From: CAIYUC01 sp963682005
GTDB taxonomy: Bacteria > Bacteroidota > Bacteroidia > Bacteroidales > FEN-979
Length of the DNA stretch: 64,000 nucleotides
Assembly: GCA_963682005.1 (NCBI GenBank)
Contig: OY820914.1
Location: 2,108,001 to 2,172,000, forward strand
Direction of reading: 5' to 3'
The translations under genes and the position numbers were made by a program. Shown one piece after another: positions 23,134 to 32,009 of this stretch (position 1 is the first letter of the stretch; each line of letters opens with the position of its first letter). Below the pieces are notes generated by a model. That model had not been told where the DNA came from, made no database searches, and saw nothing but the letters and a program-made list of their open reading frames with translations.

Positions 23134-25338
23134 TTAATACTCAGCCAGGGTAGCTTCGATCCTGGAATTTTTTTCATTGACGATAAATTTTTCAATGCCC
23201 TTTCTTGTTATTTCGAAATCAAAGGTCACCCTGCGCGTTGTTTTTCGGCCGATATTCACGGTTGTTGTAGAACGTAGATTTATCAGTGTGGTTGTAAAAT
23301 CATCCTTCATTCCGAGGTAGACGATCGAGTAACCAGATTTCATGAAAAGGTGGAAGGGAGCAATGAAATCCTGAAAGAAAATGAGAAATCTCATGTTCAG
23401 GTTGCTTAGCGGGTACTCATCGGTCAGGATCATATCTTTGTAAAATCCCGTGGAAACCTTGTAAGCGCCAAGGAAAAAGTAATACAGCAATGACTTGCGG
23501 TCCCCCTCGAAATAGGTAAAATAGTGGATCTCACCGTTGAACCCGTAATAGGCCCTGGAACCGGTCTTCTCACAATAAATATAGGTCGTACCGGAAGCAT
23601 TGACCTGGACTTCCCAGGTTATTTTCACGGGAATTCCTTTCCCGGTTGTAACCATAAATGCAAACTTTTCTCCGGGAATGAAATGAAAAGCATTCTCCAG
23701 AGCACTGTTCCTGCTGATGTTCGTGATCGTTTGTCCTGTATCTGGTTGTCCATATGAATGCAGGCTGAAATTCATATGATCATTCTGAATATATTGGCCG
23801 ATCGGATACTCCAGGGTTTTTGATCCGATAAAAGGTGTTGCCTGGATCTGAAAATGAATATGAGGTACTGGCGAACGGCCTGAGTTACCGCAGCTGGCCA
23901 CAATATCACCTTTTTTTACCGGGCTTCCTTTTGATACTTTAAAGGTTCCTTTTTTCAGGTGGGATAGTTTTGAATAAAGCTGATCCCCATGCTTGATGAC
24001 GATTGAGTTTCCCCAGTTTTGCTGAAGATTAAGCAGTCCGGGTTCATTATCATCGATTCCATCATGAATTTCCTCGATCCAGCCATCAGCCGGTGCAATT
24101 ACTGGCTTGCTGAAGGAGTAGTAATCTTCAAGCTTCCTCCCTTCACCCGAATAACATCGTCCTTCTTCATCAACAATCTCAAAATCCCACGCGTGTTTCC
24201 ATTCTCCCTGGTGTGTCATTTTCCCGTTATGGCCCTGGGTGACTTTCCATTCTCCGATAAAGGGTAGCGCAAAGGAGTAATAGACCGCCCGCCCGAAACG
24301 GTAACGGTAATTCAATTGGGCATACAGGTTTTTTTCCGGGCTATATTGCTGGAATCCGACCATCTCTGGTTTCGTGAAAAACCGCTCCCTGAATTTCATT
24401 ATATAAAGGAAGATGAGAGCTACCAGGTTGAACGGTAGTGAAAAAATGGAAAGCTGAAATAACGAGAACAACGTATTTGTGCTGGTCAGAAAGATGGAAA
24501 TTACAGGTGTCAGTAGAAAGACCCATAAAAATGAATAGCGCGAAGGAATGATAAAAAATCCACCGATAGCGATGGCCGTGAGAATGAAATTAAAGCCGAT
24601 GAATCCATAACTAAGCTCCGTAAAACTTGCCCCGATGTACTGGTAATAAAGGTATGCGGAGAAAAATCCGATCAGTGAAAGGAGAAAGGAAATGCGCGAA
24701 TAGATCAAAAGACCTGTTGCCAGGAATATTCCCGGCAAAAGATGATACTGGAAAAGGATGGCCCCTAATGATTTGAAGTACGTTTTAACTACATCGGAAA
24801 GAGGAAGCGTGTTGAACCAGGTATATAGCTTCAGTAAAGAAATTCCGCCAAGTCCATACATTTCATTCATCGTGTAAATGCCATGGTTGCTGACTTCAAG
24901 CGAAGTAAACTGGCGGGAGGCAAGAATTACGAGCCATACGGAGATCAGGAACGGAACACTCAGGAAAGGCAGGCCGTATTTTCCGATCACCCCTTCCATT
25001 GCTACGGCAAGGAAAACCGTAAGTATTGAAGAAAACAAGAGTACAACATAAAATTGTGGTGCCGGTTGATAAAACGTACCCAATGCCAGCCCTGTCAGGA
25101 GACTGTTGAACCCATAATACCCTTTTGTAATCTTGATGCGGTTAAAGCCAATAAGGTAGGCCGTGATATTGGACACAATAACGGCAACCAGGCCGCTTAA
25201 TCCTGTAAAAAGATCAAAACACGTGACAAAAATAAGAATTACGGCAAACAGCTTATTGTTTGAGAAAAAGACCTGTGTATAGCTGTTCAGGATACTCGAA
25301 ATAAATGAAGGAAACAATATTTTGAGCCGATGGATCAT
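23134..25338 (-). CDS. Urea-transporter-like membrane domain fused to an M23 (LytM-like) peptidase domain
   Basis: Residues 1-310 are polytopic and resemble the UT urea-channel family (GYYGFNSLLTGLALG followed later by YGFIGFNFILTAIAIGG, the twofold repeated UT signature). Residues about 370-500 are an M23 metallopeptidase domain: THQGEWKHAWDFEI carries the first zinc ligands (His, Asp), VIAPADGWI and GNSIVIKHGD follow, and PHIHFQ supplies the HxH motif, so the site looks intact. The C-terminal 200 residues are beta-rich, with no family recognised. UT-M23 fusions are known in Bacteroidota genomes but their role is not established. It lies 9 bp after the PLP decarboxylase gene, in the middle of the six-gene operon. 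Confidence 0.85.
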   Translation of the reverse strand: MIHRLKILFPSFISSILNSYTQVFFSNNKLFAVILIFVTCFDLFTGLSGLVAVIVSNITAYLIGFNRIKITKGYYGFNSLLTGLALGTFYQPAPQFYVVLLFSSILTVFLAVAMEGVIGKYGLPFLSVPFLISVWLVILASRQFTSLEVSNHGIYTMNEMYGLGGISLLKLYTWFNTLPLSDVVKTYFKSLGAILFQYHLLPGIFLATGLLIYSRISFLLSLIGFFSAYLYYQYIGASFTELSYGFIGFNFILTAIAIGGFFIIPSRYSFLWVFLLTPVISIFLTSTNTLFSLFQLSIFSLPFNLVALIFLYIMKFRERFFTKPEMVGFQQYSPEKNLYAQLNYRYRFGRAVYYSFALPFIGEWKVTQGHNGKMTHQGEWKHAWDFEIVDEEGRCYSGEGRKLEDYYSFSKPVIAPADGWIEEIHDGIDDNEPGLLNLQQNWGNSIVIKHGDQLYSKLSHLKKGTFKVSKGSPVKKGDIVASCGNSGRSPVPHIHFQIQATPFIGSKTLEYPIGQYIQNDHMNFSLHSYGQPDTGQTITNISRNSALENAFHFIPGEKFAFMVTTGKGIPVKITWEVQVNASGTTYIYCEKTGSRAYYGFNGEIHYFTYFEGDRKSLLYYFFLGAYKVSTGFYKDMILTDEYPLSNLNMRFLIFFQDFIAPFHLFMKSGYSIVYLGMKDDFTTTLINLRSTTTVNIGRKTTRRVTFDFEITRKGIEKFIVNEKNSRIEATLAEY

Positions 25339-25347
25339 TCTGCTGGA

Positions 25348-26721
25348 TTAGAGTTCAAAATTCCGGATGTGATCAGGTGTTCTTTCAAGTTCTGTAATGT
25401 TTTCCAGCGTTTCTCTTTCCCTGATTACATGCACCTTGTCGTTCATGTCAATCAGCACGATCATCGGACGCAGTGTTATGAACTGCATCCATTGTGTCAT
25501 ATTATATGCACCTGCTGATTGGATCACAATATGATCTCCCTTGTTAAGCAACGGAAGGCTTACATTTTCACGAATAACATCGATATTCATACACAGCGGC
25601 CCATAAAGACAAGTGTCTTCCGAGTAATGTGTAAATGGTTGGGCAGGCGTGATTTTATGGTCATACCAGAAGGATGTAAAGAGAATGTTCACACCGGCAT
25701 CAATGATGGTGGTCCGTTTTCCTGTACTTGATCTTTTGTTGGAAATTACCGTGCTTATCAGGAATCCTGCCTCATCGATCAGGGCTCTGCCCGTTTCAAG
25801 GATCAGGAGGGGCAGCTCATCTTTCTTAAAATCGGCATTCAGCATGGCAGTTGAAATGGCTTCAGCAAAATCATCAAAGGATGGGTTGATATCCGTTCCT
25901 GGAAGATATGAACCCTTGAGTGTGTTCTTTGAAGCAAATCCGCCTCCGAGATCGATATATTTGATGGAGTTGTTGAATTTCTGCCTGATCCCTAATGCCA
26001 GTTCTGAGAGTTTGGTCGCTGCGATTCCATATGCTGATGGTGCAAGCATAAAGGTACCGATATGACAATGCAGCCCGACAAGGTCCATTTTTCCTGAATG
26101 CATGATCTTGTTGATTGCATCCCATGCCTGGCCGTTCTCATAATTAAAACCAAACCGGTCCCAGATCGGGTACACTCCTGTATCCATATTCACACGAATT
26201 GCCACCCGGGGCCTCTTATGCAGCTTTTCACAGAGGGCCACGATGGAATAGAATTCATCAAGGTGATCGATATGGATCAATGAATCATTCGTGATTGCTT
26301 TTTCAAGATCTTCCTCCTTCTTGTCAGGACCATTAAAGATGATCTTGTTTCCATTCACTCCAAGTGCAATGGCTTTATCATATTCAAAACCTGAAACTAC
26401 TTCAGCCCATGAACCTTCCTGGTGAAAAATGCTGCAGACAGCATTCAGGTAATTGGTTTTGTAAGACCAGGCAAACTGAACCTTCGGGTAACGTGTTTCA
26501 AATGTCTTTTTTGCTTTCCTGAAAACAGACCTTATCATCTTTTCCGAGATGACAAATAAAGGTGATCCGTGCCCGGAGACCAGATCCGAAACCGGAACAT
26601 TGTCGATATGTGTCATCGGAAGATATTCCGTCCTCATACCGAACTTGTTGGGCATATTTGTCTCCAGCTTTTTGATCACCGGCCGTTCATACCGCTTTTT
26701 TGTCATGGCTTTATTTTTCAT
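25348..26721 (-). CDS. Fold-type III PLP-dependent decarboxylase (ornithine/DAP/arginine decarboxylase family)
   Basis: The 457-residue protein matches the group IV decarboxylase family. The PLP lysine lies in FAWSYKTNYL near residue 90. GLHCHIGT and YIDLGGGFASK bind the cofactor phosphate, LILETGRALI is the EPGRxLV equivalent, and YGPLCMNIDVI holds the active-site Cys and Asp. SAGAYNMTQWMQF is the C-terminal tyrosine motif. Substrate is unknown; lack of close agreement with the specificity helix of LysA means that an amino-acid decarboxylase or racemase of another pathway is more likely than lysine biosynthesis. The N-terminal 30 residues are basic and extra to the fold. It lies between ATP-grasp and UT-M23 genes. 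Confidence 0.85.
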   Translation of the reverse strand: MKNKAMTKKRYERPVIKKLETNMPNKFGMRTEYLPMTHIDNVPVSDLVSGHGSPLFVISEKMIRSVFRKAKKTFETRYPKVQFAWSYKTNYLNAVCSIFHQEGSWAEVVSGFEYDKAIALGVNGNKIIFNGPDKKEEDLEKAITNDSLIHIDHLDEFYSIVALCEKLHKRPRVAIRVNMDTGVYPIWDRFGFNYENGQAWDAINKIMHSGKMDLVGLHCHIGTFMLAPSAYGIAATKLSELALGIRQKFNNSIKYIDLGGGFASKNTLKGSYLPGTDINPSFDDFAEAISTAMLNADFKKDELPLLILETGRALIDEAGFLISTVISNKRSSTGKRTTIIDAGVNILFTSFWYDHKITPAQPFTHYSEDTCLYGPLCMNIDVIRENVSLPLLNKGDHIVIQSAGAYNMTQWMQFITLRPMIVLIDMNDKVHVIRERETLENITELERTPDHIRNFEL

Positions 26722-26732
26722 CCTTATTCTTA

Positions 26733-26799
26733 GTCATCAAGTCATCAAGTCACAGGGTTATTATTTCATTATCTCATTACCTCATTATCTCATTATCTT
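26733..26799. repeat. 8-nt tandem repeats, two sequence families
   Basis: GTCATCAA units are followed by TTATCTCA-type units, in the spacer between the ATP-grasp and decarboxylase genes. The array reaches the ATP-grasp stop codon. Confidence 0.85.
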
Positions 26800-27846
26800 C
26801 TAAAGTTCCCCGTAAATTGAGATCTCCTCAAACTCCTTCTTATCAATGATCATATCCCATGCATACCGGATGAACATTTTCCCGACAGAATAGGTGCGGA
26901 ATGGTTCAACCTTGCTTCCTAATGCCATTTTAACAAGCGCTTCAGGAATATTCTGACCGCAGCCTACTGCAAGATAGATCCAGGCAGGGAGCCGTGGATT
27001 GATCTCCAGGAGGTAGATCCGGTTGTCCTTTGTCTTCATCAGTTCAAGCTCAAATCCACCTCTCCAGTGTGTGGCTTTTGTGAATTTATCTGTAAGTTCC
27101 ATGAGTTGAGGGTCGGAGATTGAAATGCCACCCCATGCTTTTCCTTTGTCGGTTATATACTGTTTCCTCATTGGAACAGCCGCGATCGTATTTCCTTTCC
27201 CATCGCCCAATCCTGCAACATTGACCTCGGTTCCCCGGATGTATTCCTGGATTATGACAGGAAATCCCCATTTGGCGCTGATCTTATTAAAATGGGCCCG
27301 GACTTCCTCCTTGTTGGATGCCATGGATGCGTCATAGTATTTTCCCTTCACGATCAGGGGGTAGGAAAATTCCGAAGATAGACCGGTAACGGCATTAATA
27401 TCGAACAGAACTTTGTTTTTGGGCACCAGGATATCATATTTTTTCCCGAATTCATCGAGGTTGAATTTTTGCCTCTCTTCAAACTGTGCTTTTGTAGGAA
27501 GGAACATCCGGATACCCATTTCTTTCAGCCTCTTTTCGAGATGAATGAAGGTGAAAAGTTCAGCGTCAAAATTTGGTATGATGACATGCAGATTTTCTTG
27601 TGAATGAATGTATTCGATCCGGGCAAGCAGGGTGTCTGTCCCGGCAGTCGGATAAGGGATCTGGTAAGTCTTGTCCACCAGTTCGTGCATGTAGATACCC
27701 GGTTCAAGCGATTCATAGGACAAACCGATGATCCTTGCTGAAAACGATTTGGCCTCCAGTAATCCGCGGATCACCGATATCCCGGGGCCCGGGCTATCGA
27801 TCGCATTCAGACCTGTTACAGCTATATTAACTTTTCTTTTGCTCAT
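26800..27846 (-). CDS. ATP-grasp ligase (carbamoyl-phosphate-synthase-like fold)
   Basis: The 348-residue protein has a pre-ATP-grasp domain (VNIAVTGLNAIDSPGPGISV, a nucleotide-like beta-alpha start) and then an ATP-grasp domain: PLIVKGKYYDASMA (ATP-binding lysine), VIIQEYIRGTEVNVAG (glutamates of the hinge), GGFELELMK and YLLEINPRLPAW (metal-binding E and N-P-R). Such enzymes couple a carboxylate to an amine or thiol through an acyl phosphate. The start overlaps the end of the PqqD gene by 20 bp, so the two proteins are coupled and probably interact. Substrate is unknown. This arrangement suggests ligation on, or guided by, a PqqD-bound molecule; that is an inference. Confidence 0.85.
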   Translation of the reverse strand: MSKRKVNIAVTGLNAIDSPGPGISVIRGLLEAKSFSARIIGLSYESLEPGIYMHELVDKTYQIPYPTAGTDTLLARIEYIHSQENLHVIIPNFDAELFTFIHLEKRLKEMGIRMFLPTKAQFEERQKFNLDEFGKKYDILVPKNKVLFDINAVTGLSSEFSYPLIVKGKYYDASMASNKEEVRAHFNKISAKWGFPVIIQEYIRGTEVNVAGLGDGKGNTIAAVPMRKQYITDKGKAWGGISISDPQLMELTDKFTKATHWRGGFELELMKTKDNRIYLLEINPRLPAWIYLAVGCGQNIPEALVKMALGSKVEPFRTYSVGKMFIRYAWDMIIDKKEFEEISIYGEL

Positions 27847-28093
27847 CCGCCTCGGTTAGCTCGTAATGGCCTAAAAGATTAATAAAATCGTGAAAATCTT
27901 TATCAAATGTTGATTTATCAACGTTATAAAGAGAAATGATCTTTTCGGATATCTCTTTATCCGATCTTCCTTCCTTAATAAGGGCGAGGATATCAGTTCC
28001 TAAAGGATTCAGTGAGAATGATTCTCCGTTTTCCGGGTTAAAGACCAATCCTTCATCACTGACTGCAATATTGCGCTTTATTTTTATCGGCAT
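27827..28093 (-). CDS. PqqD-family protein
   Basis: This is an 88-residue PqqD-like protein: IAVSDEGLVFNPENGESFSLNPLGTDILALI is the beta-hairpin plus helix start of the family, and the C-terminal helices (SDKEISEKIISLYNVDKST) complete the winged-helix fold. PqqD proteins act as recognition elements or chaperones that hold a peptide substrate for a modifying enzyme. The start was set at the ATG at 28093; a TTG at 28102 is the alternative. It is the first gene of the operon, with its own -7 box 42 bp upstream. No radical SAM enzyme and no obvious precursor peptide gene are adjacent. Confidence 0.85.
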   Translation of the reverse strand: MPIKIKRNIAVSDEGLVFNPENGESFSLNPLGTDILALIKEGRSDKEISEKIISLYNVDKSTFDKDFHDFINLLGHYELTEADEQKKS

Positions 28094-28134
28094 GGTCGGC
28101 AACTTTAACTTATTTACATATTTATATCAGATGT

Positions 28135-28142
28135 CAAAGTTA
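28135..28142 (-). promoter_or_regulatory. -7 promoter box of the PqqD operon
   Basis: TAACTTTG read on the minus strand matches TAnnTTTG exactly and lies just after the rodA stop codon. It makes the PqqD operon transcriptionally separable from rodA. No clear TTTG -33 box at standard spacing was seen. Confidence 0.55.
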
Positions 28143-28161
28143 CCAAAAACTTGCATTTTTA

Positions 28162-29421
28162 TCATAAAAGCTCATATCTGTAGGAATCCTGACGGATAAA
28201 AATGAACAATAAGATCGTGAATGCCCATAATGAAGAACCACCATAGCTAAAGAACGGCAACGGAATACCGATAACCGGAAGCAGTCCAAGCGCCATTCCG
28301 ATATTGACAAAAAAATGGAAGAAAAGGAGGGAGGCCACTCCATATCCGTAATACCGGCTGAACCGTGACCGCTGCCGTTCCGCAACCAGGATGATCCGGA
28401 TAAACAATCCAATAAAAAGAGCGATAACAACGAAACTCCCTACGAATCCCCATTCTTCTCCAACTGTGCAGAAAATAAAATCAGTACTTTGCTCCGGAAC
28501 GAAATTGTATTTTGTCTGGGTTCCTTTCAGGTACCCTTTCCCCGCAAAGCCTCCGGAACCAATCGCGATCAGTGATTGATTTACGTTATATCCGGCTCCT
28601 TTAAGATCGATATCCTTTCCGAAAAGCACGTTGATCCTCGTTCTCTGATGCTGTTCCAGGATATGATTAAAAACAAAATCCACAGAAAAGATAAAGGCGG
28701 TGGAAAGCAGGTAGATTCCTCCAACAGCCAGTAAGTTCCGGATCTTTCTTTTCGTATTTAAATAGATAAATAGGGCGATGAAAAACAATCCCCCGATGAT
28801 GATGAATTTATTTATAAGCAATGCCAGAATAGCAAGCAACGGCATGATAACGAAGAACATCATGAGGTTTCCTGACAGTCCGGCCCTGTATAAGATAATG
28901 ATAAGCGATGCAAAAACTATGGCGGAGCCTGTATCATGCTGGAAGATCACCAGGATAGCCGGCAGGAAAATGAGACCGGCAAGAAGAAGCAATGTCCGCG
29001 TTTTCTTAATATTCGCTTCAAGTGTGCTCAGGTATTTGGCCAGGGCGAGGCATGCCCCGACTTTTGCAAATTCTGCAGGTTGCAAAGCAATTCCGGCGAT
29101 CTGGAACCAGGATTTAGAACCGGAGATCTCTTTTCCTGTGAAAATAACTGCTACCAGGAAAAAAATCCCGATGCCATAGATCAGATACGAAAACTGGCTG
29201 AAGAATTTCCCGTCAATAAGTAACGTAAGGAATGCAAGAAAGAAAGCAGCTGTTATCCAGATGACCTGTTTCCCGTATTTCTGTGAAAGATCGAATATCC
29301 TTGAATGGTTTTCGTCGAAAACGGCAGCATAGATGTTGAGCCATCCAAGGGTTACGAGTACAAGGTAGAAGATCACCAGGACCCAGTCTATGTTGGCAAA
29401 TATTCCCTTTTGCTCTCTCAT
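28162..29421 (-). CDS. rodA: Rod-shape-determining SEDS glycosyltransferase RodA
   Basis: The 419-residue protein has ten membrane helices and SEDS-family motifs: GSKSWFQIAGIALQPAEFAK (with the QPSE/QPAEF signature), FQHDTGSAIVFASL (catalytic-region Asp), FVPEQSTDFIFCTVGEEWGF and LPFFSYGGSSL near the end. RodA polymerises lipid II into glycan strands with PBP2 during cell elongation. It lies 56 bp after mrdA and is transcribed with it. A promoter for the PqqD operon lies directly after it. Confidence 0.95.
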   Translation of the reverse strand: MREQKGIFANIDWVLVIFYLVLVTLGWLNIYAAVFDENHSRIFDLSQKYGKQVIWITAAFFLAFLTLLIDGKFFSQFSYLIYGIGIFFLVAVIFTGKEISGSKSWFQIAGIALQPAEFAKVGACLALAKYLSTLEANIKKTRTLLLLAGLIFLPAILVIFQHDTGSAIVFASLIIILYRAGLSGNLMMFFVIMPLLAILALLINKFIIIGGLFFIALFIYLNTKRKIRNLLAVGGIYLLSTAFIFSVDFVFNHILEQHQRTRINVLFGKDIDLKGAGYNVNQSLIAIGSGGFAGKGYLKGTQTKYNFVPEQSTDFIFCTVGEEWGFVGSFVVIALFIGLFIRIILVAERQRSRFSRYYGYGVASLLFFHFFVNIGMALGLLPVIGIPLPFFSYGGSSLWAFTILLFIFIRQDSYRYELL

Positions 29422-29477
29422 GATTTAATCTTTTCACAAATTCCGCAGGAAACCCTGATTTTTTTCAACCAGCCCTG

Positions 29478-31295
29478 TCAATGGATCAGGTTTGCATCAA
29501 TCATTTTTTGTTCGATCTCCTTTCGTTTAACCTCCCTTTTCAGGTATTTCTCAATCATAAGGCTGGCAATTGGCGCAGCCCAGGTGGCACCGAAACCGGC
29601 ATTTTCAACAACAACAGAGATAGCGATCTTTGGATTATCCTTTGGTGCAAATGCAATAAAGATTGAATGGTTCTTTCCGTGAGGATTCTGGGCCGTTCCT
29701 GTTTTTCCGCAGATGGCGATGCTGTCCATTCTGGCATTGGTAGCAGTGCCGGATTCAACCACATCGTGCATGGCTTCTACTACAAGTTCAAAATATTTCG
29801 GGTCGACATCCGTAACTTTTTTCTGGCGAAATTCCGCGGGAAGCTCAGTCTGTGTTCCTGCCGACCTGATGATATGAGGAATGTAATAAAATCCCCTGTT
29901 TGAAATGAGTGCGGCCAGGTTGGCCAGCTGAACCGGTGTGATCCCGATCTCCCCCTGGCCAATGGCAAGGGAAATGATCGTTAATGACCTCCAGCGGTTC
30001 ACGCCATGGTATTTGTCGTAATAGTTCGGACTTGGAATGTTGCCGTTCAGCTCCCCGGGGAGATCGATCCCCAGCTTCTTTCCCAGGCCCATGCTCATTA
30101 CATGCTTTCTCCAGGATTCATAGGCTTGCCGTGTCGATGAATAAGCCGAATTATCGATGATCGACTTGAACACCCTGCAATAATAAGTATTGCATGAATA
30201 CTGGATCGACTGGCGGAGGTTCAGAGGTGAAAAATGGTTGTGGCAGCCTACCATTTTCCCGTTCCCGATGGAGAAGCCGCCGGGGCAGGAATACCGGGTC
30301 TCGGCATTGAGAACCCCTTCGCTCTGGCCGATCAGCGCATCCACCAGCTTGAATGTTGATCCCGGGGGATACATAGCCATGAGGGCACGGTTGAACAATG
30401 GCACCATAACAGTGTCTTCACTCAGGAACGTATAATTTTTTTTCCGGACCCTGCCCACGAGCAGGTTTGGATCGTAAGACGGGCTTGTGACAATGCAGAG
30501 GATCTCACCGGTTGAAGGCTCGATTGCAACAATGCTCCCTTTTTTGTTCGTCATAAGCTGTTCCCCGTATGCCTGCAGGTCCGCATCAAGCGAGGAATGG
30601 AGGTCGGTGCCGGCAACCGCACTGGTATCATACTTTCCGTTCTGGAAACTGCCCTTGTCGCGGTTGAATACATCCACCACTTTTATTTTCAACCCTTTTT
30701 TCCCGCGCAACACATCTTCGTAGGATTTTTCCAAACCACTGATCCCGATATAATCGCCGGAATGGTAGTAGGGATTTTTTTCAATGATTTCAGGACCGGC
30801 CTCACCAATATACCCCATCGTATGTGCGGCAATGGGATAGGTATATTTGCGGAGTGTCCTGGGCTGAACAAAGAACCCGGGAAACCTGAAAAGCTTCTCT
30901 TCCAGGTAGCCGTAATTTTCACGGCTTATCTGGGCTTCAAAAATGGAAGGACGATAAGGTGAATATTGACGGGCTTTTTTTAACCGGTCGGTAAACTCTT
31001 TCCTGTCGATCTCCAGAAGCCGGCAAAGTTCAGCCGTATCAATGTTTTTGACCTGGTGTGGTGTTACCATGAGGTCATAGGCCGCTTCATTGTATACCAG
31101 GAGTTTACCAAAACGGTCGTAAATCAGCCCGCGGGCCGGGTACTGAGTCACATAGCGGAGGACATTATTATTGGCCGACAGGATATATTTATCCGCGATC
31201 AGCTGAATATAGACCAACCTGACGATAAAGGCCAGGCCAGTAAGGATGAACAGCCCGATAATGACGTATTTCCTGTTGGAATATATTTTATCCAT
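29478..31295 (-). CDS. mrdA: Penicillin-binding protein 2 (elongasome transpeptidase)
   Basis: The 605-residue protein has an N-terminal membrane helix (YVIIGLFILTGLAFIVRLVYI), a dimerisation domain with RGLIYDRFGKLLVYN, and a transpeptidase domain with the catalytic SxxK (PPGSTFKLVDA), SxN (QYSCNTYYC) and KTG (CGKTGTAQNPHG) motifs. It crosslinks peptidoglycan together with RodA. The gene sits 6 bp after a lipoprotein gene. The usual upstream mreB-mreC-mreD set is not present here. Confidence 0.95.
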   Translation of the reverse strand: MDKIYSNRKYVIIGLFILTGLAFIVRLVYIQLIADKYILSANNNVLRYVTQYPARGLIYDRFGKLLVYNEAAYDLMVTPHQVKNIDTAELCRLLEIDRKEFTDRLKKARQYSPYRPSIFEAQISRENYGYLEEKLFRFPGFFVQPRTLRKYTYPIAAHTMGYIGEAGPEIIEKNPYYHSGDYIGISGLEKSYEDVLRGKKGLKIKVVDVFNRDKGSFQNGKYDTSAVAGTDLHSSLDADLQAYGEQLMTNKKGSIVAIEPSTGEILCIVTSPSYDPNLLVGRVRKKNYTFLSEDTVMVPLFNRALMAMYPPGSTFKLVDALIGQSEGVLNAETRYSCPGGFSIGNGKMVGCHNHFSPLNLRQSIQYSCNTYYCRVFKSIIDNSAYSSTRQAYESWRKHVMSMGLGKKLGIDLPGELNGNIPSPNYYDKYHGVNRWRSLTIISLAIGQGEIGITPVQLANLAALISNRGFYYIPHIIRSAGTQTELPAEFRQKKVTDVDPKYFELVVEAMHDVVESGTATNARMDSIAICGKTGTAQNPHGKNHSIFIAFAPKDNPKIAISVVVENAGFGATWAAPIASLMIEKYLKREVKRKEIEQKMIDANLIH

Positions 31296-31301
31296 TCCTG
31301 C

Positions 31302-31808
31302 TTATGGCTTCCGAAGGATTATATCGGGCGTGGTAACTACGTTGCTTTTATGAAGTGCACGGTCATAAATGAACAATTCAAAGCGAACAGTGTCATAAAC
31401 CGGTTTGGGATTCAGCGGTATGGTATCAGTGATCGTTCCTTTGATCGGTTCATTCGCAAACCCTTCTGTTAATGGTGGGATCCGGGCACTGATCGGGAAA
31501 TATGGCTCAATTCGGGTGAATACCCCCTTTTGTTTTTCATAATAGCTGATCACAAGGTTATAATAATACGGACTTCCTGTATCAAAGGGACTCTGTTTTT
31601 CATCTTCCCGCAAACCGATGTCCCCATTCCCATCCTGGTAACTGATCGTGATGATCCCCTCTACCGCATAAGCCCCGGTTCCAAACACGCTCGTATAGCT
31701 GATCATGCTGATCAGGGGCGTATCAGGATACTTTTCTTTCTTGATGCAGCCCGCAGACACTGCAATAATCGCGGCAATCATACCAAAAAAGAAAAGGAGC
31801 CGTTTCAT
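31302..31808 (-). CDS. Hypothetical lipoprotein upstream of mrdA
   Basis: The 168-residue protein has a lipoprotein signal peptide (MKRLLFFFGMIAAIIAVSAGC) with the lipobox Cys at residue 21. The mature part is beta-rich; it includes ISYQDGNGDIGLREDE, a D-G-N-G-D-x-G loop resembling a calcium-binding loop that is common in Bacteroidota lipoproteins. No named family was recognised. It precedes mrdA by 6 bp, so it is probably cotranscribed with mrdA-rodA, at the site where mreD stands in many relatives. Confidence 0.75.
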   Translation of the reverse strand: MKRLLFFFGMIAAIIAVSAGCIKKEKYPDTPLISMISYTSVFGTGAYAVEGIITISYQDGNGDIGLREDEKQSPFDTGSPYYYNLVISYYEKQKGVFTRIEPYFPISARIPPLTEGFANEPIKGTITDTIPLNPKPVYDTVRFELFIYDRALHKSNVVTTPDIILRKP

Positions 31809-31860
31809 GGTTGGGTTAATAATTCAAATGACAAAGCCTCAAATTCACAATTTCTCACTC

Positions 31861-31937
31861 TTCACTGTTCACTATTCACTCTTCACTGTTCACTGTTCAC
31901 TGTTCACTGTTCACTGTTCACTGTTCACTGTTCACTG
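31861..31937. repeat. 7-nt tandem repeat, 11 units
   Basis: Eleven consecutive heptamers, nearly all TTCACTG, lie between the divergent lipoprotein and LuxE-like genes. It is the longest array of the window. Confidence 0.95.
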
Positions 31938-31954
31938 TTCATGTGAAATTTCAC

Positions 31955-31962
31955 TACTTTTG
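31955..31962 (+). promoter_or_regulatory. -7 promoter box of the LuxE-like gene
   Basis: TACTTTTG fits TAnnTTTG exactly, 47 bp before the ATG at 32010. A 7-bp stem (CGGTTTT/AAAACCG) lies in the predicted leader. Confidence 0.5.
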
Positions 31963-32009
31963 TTCAGACCATAAAAGTACGGTTTTTTCAGTTAAAACCG
32001 GCATAACAA

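Noticed and set aside
31861..31937. CRISPR array
   Set aside because: The repeats are 7 nt without spacers, and no cas genes are present. The same holds for the 21-bp array at 3296.
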